64,000 nt of DNA, from NCBI RefSeq assembly GCF_002865545.1, contig NZ_CP025543.1, positions 248,001 through 312,000 of the forward strand, in the 5' to 3' direction. This document shows, in pieces, positions 1 to 9,975 of this stretch (the stretch's first letter is position 1; every line of letters begins with the position of its first letter). Position numbers and translations under genes: made by a program. This stretch comes from Spiroplasma monobiae MQ-1. GTDB lineage: Bacteria; Bacillota_I; Bacilli_A; Mycoplasmatales; Mycoplasmataceae. The notes under the pieces are model-generated. The model saw nothing but the letters and a program-made list of their open reading frames with translations, was not told where the DNA came from and did not search any database.

Positions 1-356
1 TGGTTATTAAACCATATGATAGAAGTCAAATTGGAGCTATTATTGCTGGAATAAATAAAGCTGATTTGGGATTAAACCCATTAGCTGAAGCTGATTTGGT
101 AAGAATTAATATACCCGCTTTAACAGAAGAGATTAGAAAAGATTTAGTTAAAAAAATATTAAAAGAACTTGAGGGGTTCAAAGTTAGAGTTAGAAATGCA
201 AGAAGGGATGCTAATGATAAAATAAAAAAAGACGCAGCAACTCCTGAAGATGTTAAAAAGGACTTAGAAAACCAAGTACAAAAATTAACAGATAAATATG
301 TTGAAATGTTAGATCGATTATCAAAAGAAAAAGAAAATGATTTAATGAAAATTTAA
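1..356 (+). CDS. frr: Ribosome recycling factor, C-terminal part
   Basis: The window opens inside this gene; the reading frame is open from base 3. The visible 117 residues hold family-typical blocks, including a DLGLNP stretch and [14 protein letters not shown], followed by the long charged helices of the three-helix domain and a C-terminal coiled-coil. RRF releases ribosomes from mRNA after termination together with EF-G. The start lies upstream of the window. The gene ends at TAA and is followed at once by a hairpin terminator, so it closes its operon. Confidence 0.95.
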   Translation, partial: VIKPYDRSQIGAIIAGINKADLGLNPLAEADLVRINIPALTEEIRKDLVKKILKELEGFKVRVRNARRDANDKIKKDAATPEDVKKDLENQVQKLTDKYVEMLDRLSKEKENDLMKI

Positions 357-360
357 TCAA

Positions 361-384
361 AACTAGCTATGCTAGTTTTTTTGT
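361..384 (+). terminator. Rho-independent terminator after frr
   Basis: A 7-bp perfect stem (AACTAGC/GCTAGTT) with a 3-nt loop is followed by a T-rich tract, directly after the frr stop codon. Confidence 0.85.
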
Positions 385-463
385 TTTAGTTTTTAAAATA
401 AAACTCTTAAAGTTGTAAAAGATTTTTTTATATATATACTAAATATTAGAGAGGTATAACTTT

Positions 464-2002
464 ATGGGCTTTAATATGGGGATGGTTGTTTCATACAATC
501 AACAAAATTATGTAATAGTAGAAATTATAGAAAAAGAAGTAACTGAGGGAATAATCAAGTTTTTAAAAATTAAAAACTTGATTAACCAAGAAATTTTAAC
601 AGTTGATTCTAGCAAAGTTTCTCAAATTGAATTAAGAAAAAAAGAAGATAGACAAATTGAAGAATTTGAAAATCAAGTTACTGATACAAGTTATATAGAG
701 TCTTTATTTTCAGGTGTTGGGGCAACAGAATCTGAAGATTTAAGTTTATTTGATTTATCTGGAGAAAATACTTTTACTTTAGATGACATAATCTTAGATG
801 AATACAAAAATAATGATGATCTTGAACTTCAATTAGACCTTGAACCATTTGATAAGGTTGAAAATGAAAATACAAAAGGATTGGTTCAAAATTTCCAAAT
901 TCCTGAAACTAAAGTTCATCTAACACCAAGAAGAGCAGCTTCTTTTGAAAACATTCCTCCAATAAGCGAAACTTTTAGTGATTTGCAATTGATTGGAGAA
1001 ATACCTACTCAAACAACTGAGTTTATTCCAACAAGAGTTCAAAATGAACAGAAGGTTCAAACTCAGTTTGTTCAAGAGGAAAAAAGTAATTTTGATGAAT
1101 CAAAAACTAATGAAGTGTTTATTAAAATGGGTGAAGAAAATGAAGATATTGTAAGAGTTGAAAAAACTACTGCTTCAGATTTATTTAATCAAATTAATGC
1201 AAATGTTGTGGAAAAGAGAATGTTTGAAGAAAAGAATGTTCTTGTTAATGAAAATCTTCAAGAAGACTTTACTGAAACTTTAGATAAGGAATATGTTGAA
1301 AAAGAAGTTACTTTACAAAAACCTCAAAAAGACATAACAGGAACTTTAGATGAAAAGCACTTTGACACTTTGGAAACAGGTCCTTTGAATACAAAAAGGC
1401 TTTTTGAAAACTTTAATAGGCAACAAAAAATTCAAGACAATTTGAATGATGAATTAAGTAAAAATAGTGAAAATACAAATACTTTATTTGGTGTAAGTGG
1501 TGGATTTAATCATGATGCATTGAAAAACTCAAGAATTTACAAAAAATTTAGAGTTATGAGTGGATGATTGATCACTTTATTGGTGTTTATGCTAATTACA
1601 CCTTTAATTGGTATGTTTGCAAAAGCGGCTATCATGTGAGTTAATGAAGAAGAAATTACATTAGCATCAATTTTTGCATTTAGTTTAACTAAAATTGTAG
1701 ATATTGCTATTATTGGATCTTCTTTATTGATGGGTCTTATATTTATTGTTTACACAGTTTGTTATTTAGTTTCAATAAGTGATAAACAGTATAAAAAAAT
1801 TGCATTCTATAATTTTCAACTAGAAAATAGAGTAGAAATTATAGATTCAATTCAAGAATATAATAATGAATCAAGTGTTTACTTGATAAAAGTTCATAAC
1901 GAAATTAAAAAAATGAAAAAGGATATTAAAAAATTAAATCAAGAAAGAATAACGCCATCTGTAAACAATACAAATGAAAGTACTCGTAAGATTTCACACT
2001 AA
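464..2002 (+). CDS. Acidic membrane-anchored protein of unknown function
   Basis: 512 residues when the TGA codons at 1565 and 1637 are read as Trp. A compact N-terminal part (about residues 1-60) looks like a small beta-rich domain. Then comes a long, acidic, probably disordered region (about 65-365) rich in Glu, Asp, Asn and Gln. Two or three hydrophobic segments follow (about 368-440), and a charged coiled-coil tail (about 445-510) ends the protein. A GAGG ribosome site lies about 7 bases before the ATG. It is transcribed alone between two terminators. I recognise no family; membrane attachment with a large soluble N-terminal arm is all that the sequence shows. Confidence 0.8.
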
Positions 2003-2030
2003 AAGGTCATTTAAATGACCTTTTATTTTT
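2001..2030 (+). terminator. Rho-independent terminator
   Basis: A perfect palindrome of AAAAGGTCATTT and its complement starts on the last bases of the stop codon and runs into a T-rich stretch. Confidence 0.85.
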
Positions 2031-2062
2031 TATTTGTAATAAAATATATGTTGAGGTGCAAA

Positions 2063-3559
2063 ATGCAATTTTGAGATTTAAAAATATTATTTCCAATACT
2101 ATTTATAGCATGTATTATTTCCATGATATTTTTGTGTTTAAAAGAAAAACTGCAAAAGACTTCTTATATGTGAGTTGCGCAAATAGTTTTATTTTGAATT
2201 GCTGCTGGTTACATAGGCGATCAATTAAAAAACCAAGTAAACGAGCTACAATCTACAAGTTTTATAGTAATGACGATTTTTTCAACATCATTATTTCTAG
2301 TTATATTAAAACCTCTTGCAACAATAGCAACAGGTTTGTTAAAAAATAGAAAAATATGGATACAAATAAGTAGTTGTATGATGATAATTTTAGCAATAAT
2401 TTTAAGTATTACTAATTTACCTTTATGATTATTGATTATTGCAACATTAATGCTTTCTTTTTCATTGGCAAGCTCAACTTTATTTTACTTATTTTTAAAT
2501 GAACAAAGTTTTTATAGAATTTATATTCTTCCAACGGTTTGAATTACATTTGTTTTTATGACATTTTCAACTGTTTTTGGAATATATTTAAGTAATTTAA
2601 ATACTTTTGTTTCAAATAACAGTATTACTGCAAATGTTATTCTAACTGTTTTAATGGTAACCATGATTATAGTTGGTATTGTTTTGAGTTTATTTTCTAA
2701 GGAAAATAAGAATATGATACAAGTTTTTGATTCAGAGATACTTGAAAGTTTGCCGAAAAAAAATAAGACAGTATTTTTTGTTTTATACTTACTAGGTTTT
2801 TTACTTTGTTTGACTAGTGCAATGAATAATTCTTTAGTAATCAAAATGTATATAGCTTTAAATTTAAATGAATTTAATTTAAATAAAAATTCTATAGAAC
2901 TATGATTAAGAATTAATAATTTTGCATATTTGCTACCAACAATCATAGCATCTGTAGTTAGTTATAAATTACTTAGAAAAGTATTTGAACAAAAGTATTT
3001 AATTTTTATAAATCTTTTTGTTTTATTCGCAGTATACACATCAATGGCGTTTATACAAAACCCATTTGTATTTATTTGTTTAAATATATTTGCAGGCATT
3101 TGCTTTAATCAAGTCATATACTCATTATTTTCTGTTTGTTTATTTTGAAACTATAGAGCAAAAAATAACCCAGTTACCGGATATTTTGGTAGTGCAATGG
3201 TATTTTCGTATCTTATTGTTGATATAACACAAAATGCAATGATAAGTTCAAGAACTGGGGTATTTAAATATTTTACTAATATAGATGACATTTTAAAACG
3301 TGAATCGAATGAATTAAAAAGTGCTTTAAACTTATTTGACAATGTTTCAACAATAATGATGTCAATAGCGTGTGTAATTATTTTAATAACAATTATTATA
3401 TTCTATTTCATGAGTAACAAATTAATGGCGGATTATGCAAAATATAGAGTAGCAACTCAGAATTTAAAAGTATTAATTAAGAAAAGGGTTATTGCTAAAA
3501 CTAAAACTAAAATTAATGTAGAGGTTGCAATTGATGAGGGTGTGAATGAATATGAATAA
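2063..3559 (+). CDS. Polytopic membrane protein, MFS-transporter-like
   Basis: 498 residues with several in-frame TGA Trp codons. I count about 12 hydrophobic segments of 18-25 residues separated by short polar loops, which fits the 12-helix layout of major facilitator transporters, but no family motif is clear enough to assign a substrate. The C-terminus is a basic cytoplasmic tail of about 50 residues. GAGGTG six bases before the ATG at 2063 sets the start; an overlapping frame starting at 2056 is a shadow. The next gene overlaps its 3' end by 14 bases, so the two are co-transcribed, which hints at sugar or glycoside transport, as an inference only. Confidence 0.75.
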
Positions 3560-4379
3560 AATATTTAATGATGATATTGAAGTAGAATTTTCAATTAATC
3601 CTTTTGAAATAAATAGTATAAAAAAATCTGGAAATGAAATAATATATCAAAAAACCTCTGCTTGAAAAAAAACCTGACCAATATTATTTCCTGTTTGTGG
3701 AAATTTAAAAGAAAACCTAACTCATAATGGCTTGGATTTAAAAATCAAAAGACATGGTTTTTTTAAAGATATATCTAGATGAGAGATTGTTGATAAAAAG
3801 AATGAAAGAATTGTTTTAAATTATAAATCTGAAAAAGAGTTTTATGATTTATACCCTTTTAAATTTGAATTGGAAATAGAATTAAAACTATTAGAAGATG
3901 AATTTTTATTCACAATAAAAGTAATAAATTTAGAAAATGAAGTAATGTACTTTTCTTTGGGTCATCACCCAGGGTTTTTATTTAATGAAAACTCAAAGCT
4001 AAAACTTGAAAAAGAAGATCTTTTTACTGATAAATTTGAAGAGGGTTTGGTTTCTGATTTAGCAAAGGATATAAAAATAAAAGAGATTACTTTTTATGGC
4101 TTAGACTTTTATAATTCTAAATCTTATATGACTGATGAGTATAATTTAGGAAAAATTAAAGTTAATAATGGTAATGTGCAGTTTGATATTGTGGCAAAAG
4201 ATTTTAAGGATCTTGTTATTTGAAGAGAGAGTAATGACTGTGACTTTATTTGTGTGGAAAATTGAAATGGAATTCCTGATGTCATATCTAATAATTCAAG
4301 AGAAATAAAAGATAAAAATAAAATTTTAAGTTTAAATATTGGGGAACAAAAAGAATTTTTATATAAAATTAAGTTTTAA
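3546..4379 (+). CDS. Aldose 1-epimerase family protein (LacX/GalM-like)
   Basis: 277 residues with four or more TGA Trp codons. Family features include RHGFFKDISRWE (about residues 74-85), LGHHPGFLF with the two histidines that line the active site (about 140-148), and a C-terminal NWNGIPD block. Such enzymes interconvert alpha and beta anomers of hexoses in the cytoplasm; the LacX-type subgroup often acts on sugars or sugar phosphates. The start is ATG 3546, with GAGGG five bases upstream; a second ATG lies at 3552. It overlaps the upstream transporter-like gene, suggesting the pair handles the same sugar. The exact substrate cannot be read from the sequence. Confidence 0.8.
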
Positions 4380-4402
4380 AAAAGATGCTATTGCATTTTT
4401 TT
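4377..4402. terminator. Bidirectional terminator between epimerase and ispG
   Basis: AAAGATGC and GCATTTTT pair around a TATT loop, with A tracts on one side and T tracts on the other. It serves the plus-strand epimerase gene and overlaps the last codons and stop of minus-strand ispG. Confidence 0.75.
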
Positions 4403-5461
4403 TCATTCATCATAATATTCCATTATTAAATCTTTTAATTCTGGAACCAGCCTATCTTGTTCAACGGTCTTAAATATTTTACCTTTTTTAAAAATTATTC
4501 CACCTTTATTACCTCCGGCAATTCCAATGTCTGCCTGGCTAGCTTCTCCAGGACCGTTAACAACACAACCTAAGATAGCAACCTTTAAAGGAAATTGTAG
4601 TTCTTCTACAAATTCTTCAACTTCTTTAACAACTTCTCTTAGTGAAAACTCTAATCTACCACAAGTTGGGCAAGCAATAACTTCAACCATATTTTCAAAT
4701 AAACCCATTGAGTTTAATAATCTCTTTGCAACTTTAATTTCTTCAACGGGATCTTCACTTAAACTTATTCTTATAGTGCTTCCTATTCCTTTGTGTAATA
4801 AATAACCTAATCCAAAACTGGATTTTATAGCTCCATTTAATAAACTACCAGCTTCTGTAATTCCAAGGTGAGCTGGATAATCTCAGTTTTCACTTGCCAG
4901 TTCATAAGCTTCTATAGCCATTAATGGGTCTGTTGCTTTTAAAGAATATATTATATTTTTAAAATCATACTTTTCTAAAATTTCAATGTGCTCTCTTAAA
5001 GATTCGACCATAGCTTTTGCTGTTCATCCATATTTTGCAACCATTTTTTTTGGAAGACTTCCTGAATTGACACCAATTCTTATTGGTATGTTTTTTTCTT
5101 TGCATTTTTCTACAACAGCAATTGTATTTTCTTCAATTCCAATATTTCCTGGATTAATTCTAATCTTTGCACAACCAGCATCTGCTGCTATTAATGCAAA
5201 TTTATAATTAAAGTGTATATCTGCAACTATAGGAACTGGTGATTTTTCAACAATTTCCTTTAAGGCGTTTGCATCATCAATTCCCAAAACGGCAACTCGA
5301 ACTATTTGACAACCCTCTTTATAAAGAGAATTTACTTGTTTTAAAGTTTCTTCAACATTGTGTGTTTTAGAAGTTGTCATAGATTGTATTACCACTTGGT
5401 TATTTCCACCAATTTGAATATCTTTTACCATCACTTTTCTAGTGTTTATTCTATTTATCAT
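4388..5461 (-). CDS. ispG: 4-hydroxy-3-methylbut-2-enyl diphosphate synthase (IspG/GcpE)
   Basis: 357 residues read right to left. It reduces methylerythritol cyclodiphosphate to HMBPP in the MEP isoprenoid pathway, using a [4Fe-4S] cluster. The N-terminal TIM-barrel part carries [15 protein letters not shown] and the block RINPGNIG. The three cluster cysteines are present: CPTC (about C264, C267) and GCVVNGPGE (C299, with Glu306 as fourth ligand). Length fits the family. The start is ATG at 5461 with AAAGGTGA upstream; an in-frame upstream ATG at 5494 lacks that site. Most mollicutes lack this pathway. No other MEP gene is in the window. Confidence 0.95.
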
Positions 5462-5589
5462 TAAATTCACCTTTAAAAGATTGTCTTTCCTCAAATATTA
5501 TACACTTCTTTTAATTAAGAGTTTTTACAACTCAAAATCAAGGTATAAAAATTTTTTATGTATAATCAATATAGTAAGGAGTGAGCATT

Positions 5590-6435
5590 ATGGCAGAAAA
5601 AACAACATTAAAAGATATTGTTCATATAAATAAGATGCTTGCTTCAAAAAACTACAATACAATAAAGGAGTTTCAAGCGTACACCGATGTAATTCAAGAA
5701 TATGTTGACGATACTTTCTTTAAAAATGATGCAATTATCCAAAAATTAGTAGAATATAGTGAAAATAGCGGTAGATATTTAGATATTCATTTCAAAAGTC
5801 CTATTAATGTTGAATTAAAAGTAGAAAACATACACGATTATTTATCAAATACAAAAAGAGCTATTGAAAAAGCTATGTTTATAGAGGAAGAAATTTTTGA
5901 TCATGTTATTTTTGTTGAAATAAAAAGTACATTCAGATACTTCTTAGAAAAGACTTATGAGTTTGATTCTTTAACTGACTATGAAACTCTTTATGGAATT
6001 AATACTGTGGAGTTTCATCAACAAAACGAAAGTTTTAAATACTTATATACAATTTTTGATAAATTAACTTATATTGCAAAACATTTAAATGAGAAATACT
6101 GTAAAAAGGAAGTTGTTCCATATGGTGGAGAAAGTATTAAATTTGCAACGGATTTCTTAAAAGATATTTCATTTTTAGCGAATAGTGCTGGTGAATATCA
6201 AAAACTAAGTGATATTATTGAAACCATCACCTATTCAAAAGCATGACATTATATAAGAAGGCTTAGAAATTCTATAGAACATGATTTTGTAGATCCGACA
6301 TTTAAATATAATATTTGCTTTTCTTTAGAGTTATTGTTCATAATTATTGGTAGAATAATGCTAGCGATAAATAAATATTTAAAATCTGACAAAGAAGTTA
6401 GAAAGACACTTGATCACTTGAAAAGAGAAAAATAA
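5590..6435 (+). CDS. Unknown protein with a HEPN-like RNxxxH motif
   Basis: 281 residues, soluble, predicted mostly helical. The start is ATG 5590, with AAGGAG eight bases upstream. After a TGA Trp codon (W219) the sequence reads RRLRNSIEHDF, giving R226-N227-x3-H231, the RNxxxH pattern that marks catalytic HEPN ribonuclease domains, and it is followed by a helix-forming C-terminus. I recognise no other domain. It sits just before scpA, 19 bases away, with its own ribosome site, so it may be the first gene of the scpAB operon. The HEPN assignment rests on a short motif and predicted helix context; the function is otherwise unknown. Confidence 0.8.
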
Positions 6436-6454
6436 AAATTGGGGAGGGTACATT

Positions 6455-7195
6455 ATGAATAAATGAAATGAAATACAATTAAATAACTTTAATGGACCCT
6501 TAGATCTATTGCTACACTTAATAAAAGAAAAAGAAATGAATATTATGGATATAAATCTTTTAGAGTTGTCTTCACAATATATTAACTATATTAAAGAATA
6601 TGAATCTTTAGATATAGAAATAGCAAGTGAATATCTTGTTATGGCAGCATATTTAATAGAGCTTAAATCAAAACTTTTAATACCAAAAGAAGAGGTAGAA
6701 GTTGATTCTAATTATGAAGAACAAGAAAGAGATGAATTGATTAGAAGATTAATGGAATACCATAAGATCAAAGAAGTTACTGATTTTTTCAAAAATAAAC
6801 AAGAAGATTTTTTGAAAACTTTTAGTAAATCAAAAAGTATTATTAAAATTGCAAAAATTGATGACGATAAATTGCCGTTGGCTGAAAATAATATTGATAT
6901 CGATAAATTCTCAAATATTTTCTTAAGAGCAATAGAAAAGAACAAGTTTAAAAAAATGGAAGTTAATACAATAACTTCTATTGAAGTTTCTCCTGAAGAA
7001 ATTGCAGAAGAAATAAAAGATTTCTTGAACAAAAATAAAATTAATGAAATTGAACTTGGAAAACTTATTGAAATAAAAGAATTCTCAGTAAGAGTTATGG
7101 TGGCAACATTTTTGGCTGTTTTAGACCTAGCTGCTAAAAAATTTATCACACTTTCTCAAAAGAATGAAGAAGTTATTGTAAAATATTTAGGTTAA
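6455..7195 (+). CDS. scpA: Segregation and condensation protein A
   Basis: 246 residues. ScpA is the kleisin that bridges SMC heads and, with ScpB, compacts and segregates the chromosome. The opening FNGPLDLLLHLIKEKEMNIMD is the family hallmark, and ASEYLVMAAYLIELKSKLLIP follows at about residues 60-80. The C-terminal winged-helix part is present. The true start is ATG 6455 after GGGGAGGG; the first codons contain a TGA Trp, which would hide the N-terminus under the standard code. scpB follows after 18 bases. Confidence 0.96.
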
Positions 7196-7213
7196 CAAAT
7201 TTGGAGGTAAATT

Positions 7214-7774
7214 ATGGATAATAAAAAGAAAATGGCAATTGCTGAAGGTTTGCTATTTGTTAATGGTGATGAAGGAACTACAATAGAGGATTTGCAATTC
7301 ATATTAAATGATGTTAGTGAAGATGAAATTGAAGTTTTGATTGATGATTTAATCCAAAAGTATAACAAAGATGATTCTTCTGGTTTGAGTATTCAAAAAT
7401 TTGCTAAAAATAAATACAGAATGATCACTAAAAAAGAAAATGCTGAGTTTTATGCAAAACTTGCAAATGTTAAAACAGAATCTAAGTTATCAACAGCAAG
7501 TATTGAAACATTATCTATAATTGCATACAAAGGTCCAATATCTAGATCTAATGTTGAAGACATTAGAGGTGTAAATTGTGAAACAATATTTTATAAATTG
7601 AAATTAAGAAATCTAATTGAAGAAGCAGGTAAGTCAGATGAAATTGGTAAACCAATGCTTTATAAAGTAACTGAAGATTTCCTTAAATACTTTAACCTTA
7701 ATAGTTTAGATGATTTACCTAAATTAAAAGAGGCAATAGAAGAAGAAAAAGATATCTTCAATAGAGGTTCATAA
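7214..7774 (+). CDS. scpB: Segregation and condensation protein B
   Basis: 186 residues, the usual length. ScpB forms the winged-helix dimer that binds ScpA in the SMC complex. It has the motifs AEGLLFVNGDEG near the N-terminus and STASIETLSIIAYKGPISRSNVEDIRGVNC split across the second winged helix (about residues 95-125). A GGAGG site precedes ATG 7214. Its stop codon overlaps the start of rluB (TAATG), so the two are translationally coupled. Confidence 0.96.
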   Translation: MDNKKKMAIAEGLLFVNGDEGTTIEDLQFILNDVSEDEIEVLIDDLIQKYNKDDSSGLSIQKFAKNKYRMITKKENAEFYAKLANVKTESKLSTASIETLSIIAYKGPISRSNVEDIRGVNCETIFYKLKLRNLIEEAGKSDEIGKPMLYKVTEDFLKYFNLNSLDDLPKLKEAIEEEKDIFNRGS

Positions 7775-8523
7775 TGGAAGAAAGATTACAAAAGATTATA
7801 GCCTCAAGAGGATACTGTTCAAGAAGAAGAGCTGAAGAACTTATTGTTCAAGGAAGAGTAAAAGTCAATGGAGATGTTGTCAGAGAACTTGGTTCCAAGT
7901 TTGATACAAATGTAAAAATTGACATTAACAATAGAGGTTTAGAAGAAGTTAAAGAAAAAGTTTATTACTTATTTAATAAACCAAGATTAGTACTAACAAC
8001 TATGCATGACCCAAAAGATAGAAAAACTGTTGCTGAATTTTTTAAAGATTCAAAATTTAGAGTCTATCCGGTTGGGAGATTGGATTATGATGTTTCGGGT
8101 GCACTTATAATGACAAATGATGGAGAATTTGCAAACTTTGTAATGCACCCAAAATATGAGTTTAGAAAAACTTATCAAGCATTGTGTAAAGGCAAAGTAC
8201 ACAAATATCAAATAAAACAACTTGTTGATGGTGTAACAATTGATGATGATTATAAAACAAAAGCAATTCAAGCAAGGATTTTAAAATATGATGAAGAATT
8301 TGATGAATCAGTTATAGAATTAACTATAGCTGAGGGTAGAAAGCATCATGTTAAAAAAATGCTTATTGCTGCAGATATTTATTTAAGAAAACTTAAGAGA
8401 ACTCAAATTGAGTTTTTAACACTTGACGAACTACCTATAGGTAAATTTAGAGAACTAAAGTCACATGAAATTAAACAATTTTATGGAATATATAATTCAT
8501 TGAAAGTTAAAGGGAGAAAATAA
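7774..8523 (+). CDS. rluB: Pseudouridine synthase, RluB/RsuA family
   Basis: 249 residues. An N-terminal S4 RNA-binding domain (about 1-60, MEERLQKIIASRGYCSRRRA) is followed by the RsuA-type catalytic domain with GRLDYDVSG; Asp104 is the expected nucleophile. The family makes pseudouridine in the large-subunit rRNA (RluB) or small-subunit rRNA (RsuA). Position after scpB, as in Bacillus ypuL/rluB, supports RluB. The gene starts inside the scpB stop codon. Confidence 0.93.
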   Translation: MEERLQKIIASRGYCSRRRAEELIVQGRVKVNGDVVRELGSKFDTNVKIDINNRGLEEVKEKVYYLFNKPRLVLTTMHDPKDRKTVAEFFKDSKFRVYPVGRLDYDVSGALIMTNDGEFANFVMHPKYEFRKTYQALCKGKVHKYQIKQLVDGVTIDDDYKTKAIQARILKYDEEFDESVIELTIAEGRKHHVKKMLIAADIYLRKLKRTQIEFLTLDELPIGKFRELKSHEIKQFYGIYNSLKVKGRK

Positions 8524-8526
8524 AAG

Positions 8527-9144
8527 ATGAGAATAGCTATTTTTGGAACAGTGGGCGCAGGAAAATCTACTGTAAGTGAAGAAATTTCAAAGAGATTGGG
8601 ATATGAAATATTCCCAGAACCAATTGATAATAATCCATATTTTGATGATTACTATAAAGATATGCAGGCAAATGTATTTAAAATGCAAATTTATATGTTA
8701 ACTGCAAGAAGTCAACAACTAATAGAAGCTAGAACTTTAGAAAATGTTATTTTTGACAGAACAATATTAGAAGACCCTATCTTTGTTGCTGTTAACCATG
8801 AATTAAAAACAATGAATGATGTAGATTACAAAACATATACTGATTTTTATGAACATGTTGTTATACCAAATCTTGCTCATAGAGCAAAATTTGATGTAGT
8901 AATCTATTTAAAAGTTTCAACTGATAAAGCAATTGAAAGAATCAAAGAAAGAGGGAGAAATCAAGAGTTAGATACTCCAAAACAATATTGAGAAACTCTT
9001 AACAAAAAATATGACGATTTCTTCGAAAGAAGAAAACACATGTTTGATTTCTTGGTTGTTGATGCTGAAACTGATGATCTAGAAGAAAAAATGGAAGTTA
9101 TAATGAATAAACTTTATTCAATAGATCCAAGTTTAAAAAAATAA
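8527..9144 (+). CDS. Deoxynucleoside kinase (dGuo/dAdo kinase family)
   Basis: 205 residues with one TGA Trp near residue 155. A P-loop, GTVGAGKST (about 7-15), and the FDRTILEDPIF block, with the DR motif that contacts base and phosphate, place it in the deoxynucleoside kinase family. It phosphorylates salvaged deoxyadenosine or deoxyguanosine, which matters in an organism with little de novo nucleotide synthesis. It begins three bases after rluB stops and ends before a terminator, so it closes the scpAB-rluB operon. The base preference cannot be settled from sequence alone. Confidence 0.9.
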
Positions 9145-9163
9145 GCATTTGCTTATTTTTTTA
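9134..9163 (+). terminator. Terminator after the deoxynucleoside kinase gene
   Basis: AAATAAGC pairs with GCTTATTT around a short loop, followed by T residues, right at the stop codon. Confidence 0.8.
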
Positions 9164-9229
9164 TTTTGTCATATTTAAAAATGGTGTAAAATCTTAAAGT
9201 AAAGATTTTACCAATAAGGAGATTTTATT

Positions 9230-9946
9230 ATGGGAAGAGCACATGAAGTAAGAAAAGCGAGTATGGAAAAAACTGCTGCAATGAAGTCAGCGATTTATGG
9301 GAGAGCTTCAAAAGAAATTTATATGGCAGCAAAAGCTGGAAGTAAAGATCCTGAAGCAAACTTAGCATTAAGAAGTGCAATTGATAAAGCAAAATCAAAA
9401 CAAGTTCCTGCAGATGTAATTCAAAGAGCTATTAAAAAAGCGGAGGGTGGAGATGCTGACAACTATACATCAAATAGATATGAAGGATATGGTCCTGGAA
9501 ATTCTATGATAATAGTTGACTCACTTACAAATAATGTTAATAGAGCTATTGCAGAAATAAGGGATGCATTTAATAAAAATGGTGGAAAACTTGCAAACAG
9601 TGGAGCTGTTTCACATTCATTTCAATCATCAAGTGTATTTGTTTTTGAAGGAAAAACTGTTGAAGAAGTTTTAGAATTATTAATGGAAACTGATTGTGAA
9701 GTAAATGATGTTGTCGAAGAGGAAGGTCTAACTGTTGTATATGCTCCTTTCCAAGCATTTAACTCAGTTAAAACAGCTCTTGATAATTCTGGTATAAAAG
9801 AATATAAAATGGCCGAAACAACTATGTTGGCAGATGAAACTATGATAATTTCTGATTCTGAGGAAAAAGCTAAATTTGATAAATTAATGGATAAATTAAA
9901 TGAACTAGAGGATGTTCAAGATATTTATCACAACGTAGAAGAATAA
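9230..9946 (+). CDS. YebC/PmpR family translational or transcriptional regulator
   Basis: 238 residues, the family's usual size. The N-terminus MGRAHEVRKASMEKTAAMKS matches the conserved opening, followed by IYGRASKEIYMAAKAG, and the middle YEGYGPGNSMIIVDSLTNN and NGGKLANSGAVSHSF blocks. Members have been described as DNA-binding regulators, and YebC-type proteins have more recently been reported to ease ribosome stalling on proline tracts. Single-gene unit: AAGGAG upstream and a strong terminator after it. Confidence 0.93.
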   Translation: MGRAHEVRKASMEKTAAMKSAIYGRASKEIYMAAKAGSKDPEANLALRSAIDKAKSKQVPADVIQRAIKKAEGGDADNYTSNRYEGYGPGNSMIIVDSLTNNVNRAIAEIRDAFNKNGGKLANSGAVSHSFQSSSVFVFEGKTVEEVLELLMETDCEVNDVVEEEGLTVVYAPFQAFNSVKTALDNSGIKEYKMAETTMLADETMIISDSEEKAKFDKLMDKLNELEDVQDIYHNVEE

Positions 9947-9975
9947 AAAAAGTACTTAATTAAGTACTTTTTTTA
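9944..9975. terminator. Bidirectional terminator, yebC / pepO
   Basis: A near-perfect palindrome (AAAAAGTACTTAA and its complement) flanked by A and T runs lies between the convergent yebC and pepO genes. Confidence 0.8.

Noticed and set aside
1565-1567. In-frame TGA codons that split many frames into two or more pieces
   Set aside because: They fall inside conserved proteins at Trp positions (for example ScpA NKWNEIQ, RbgA NWFPGHM), so they are sense codons of genetic code 4, not frameshifts or stops.
2056-2349. Open frame beginning MQNAILRF
   Set aside because: It is out of frame with the membrane protein starting at 2063, which has the ribosome site and continues for 498 residues.
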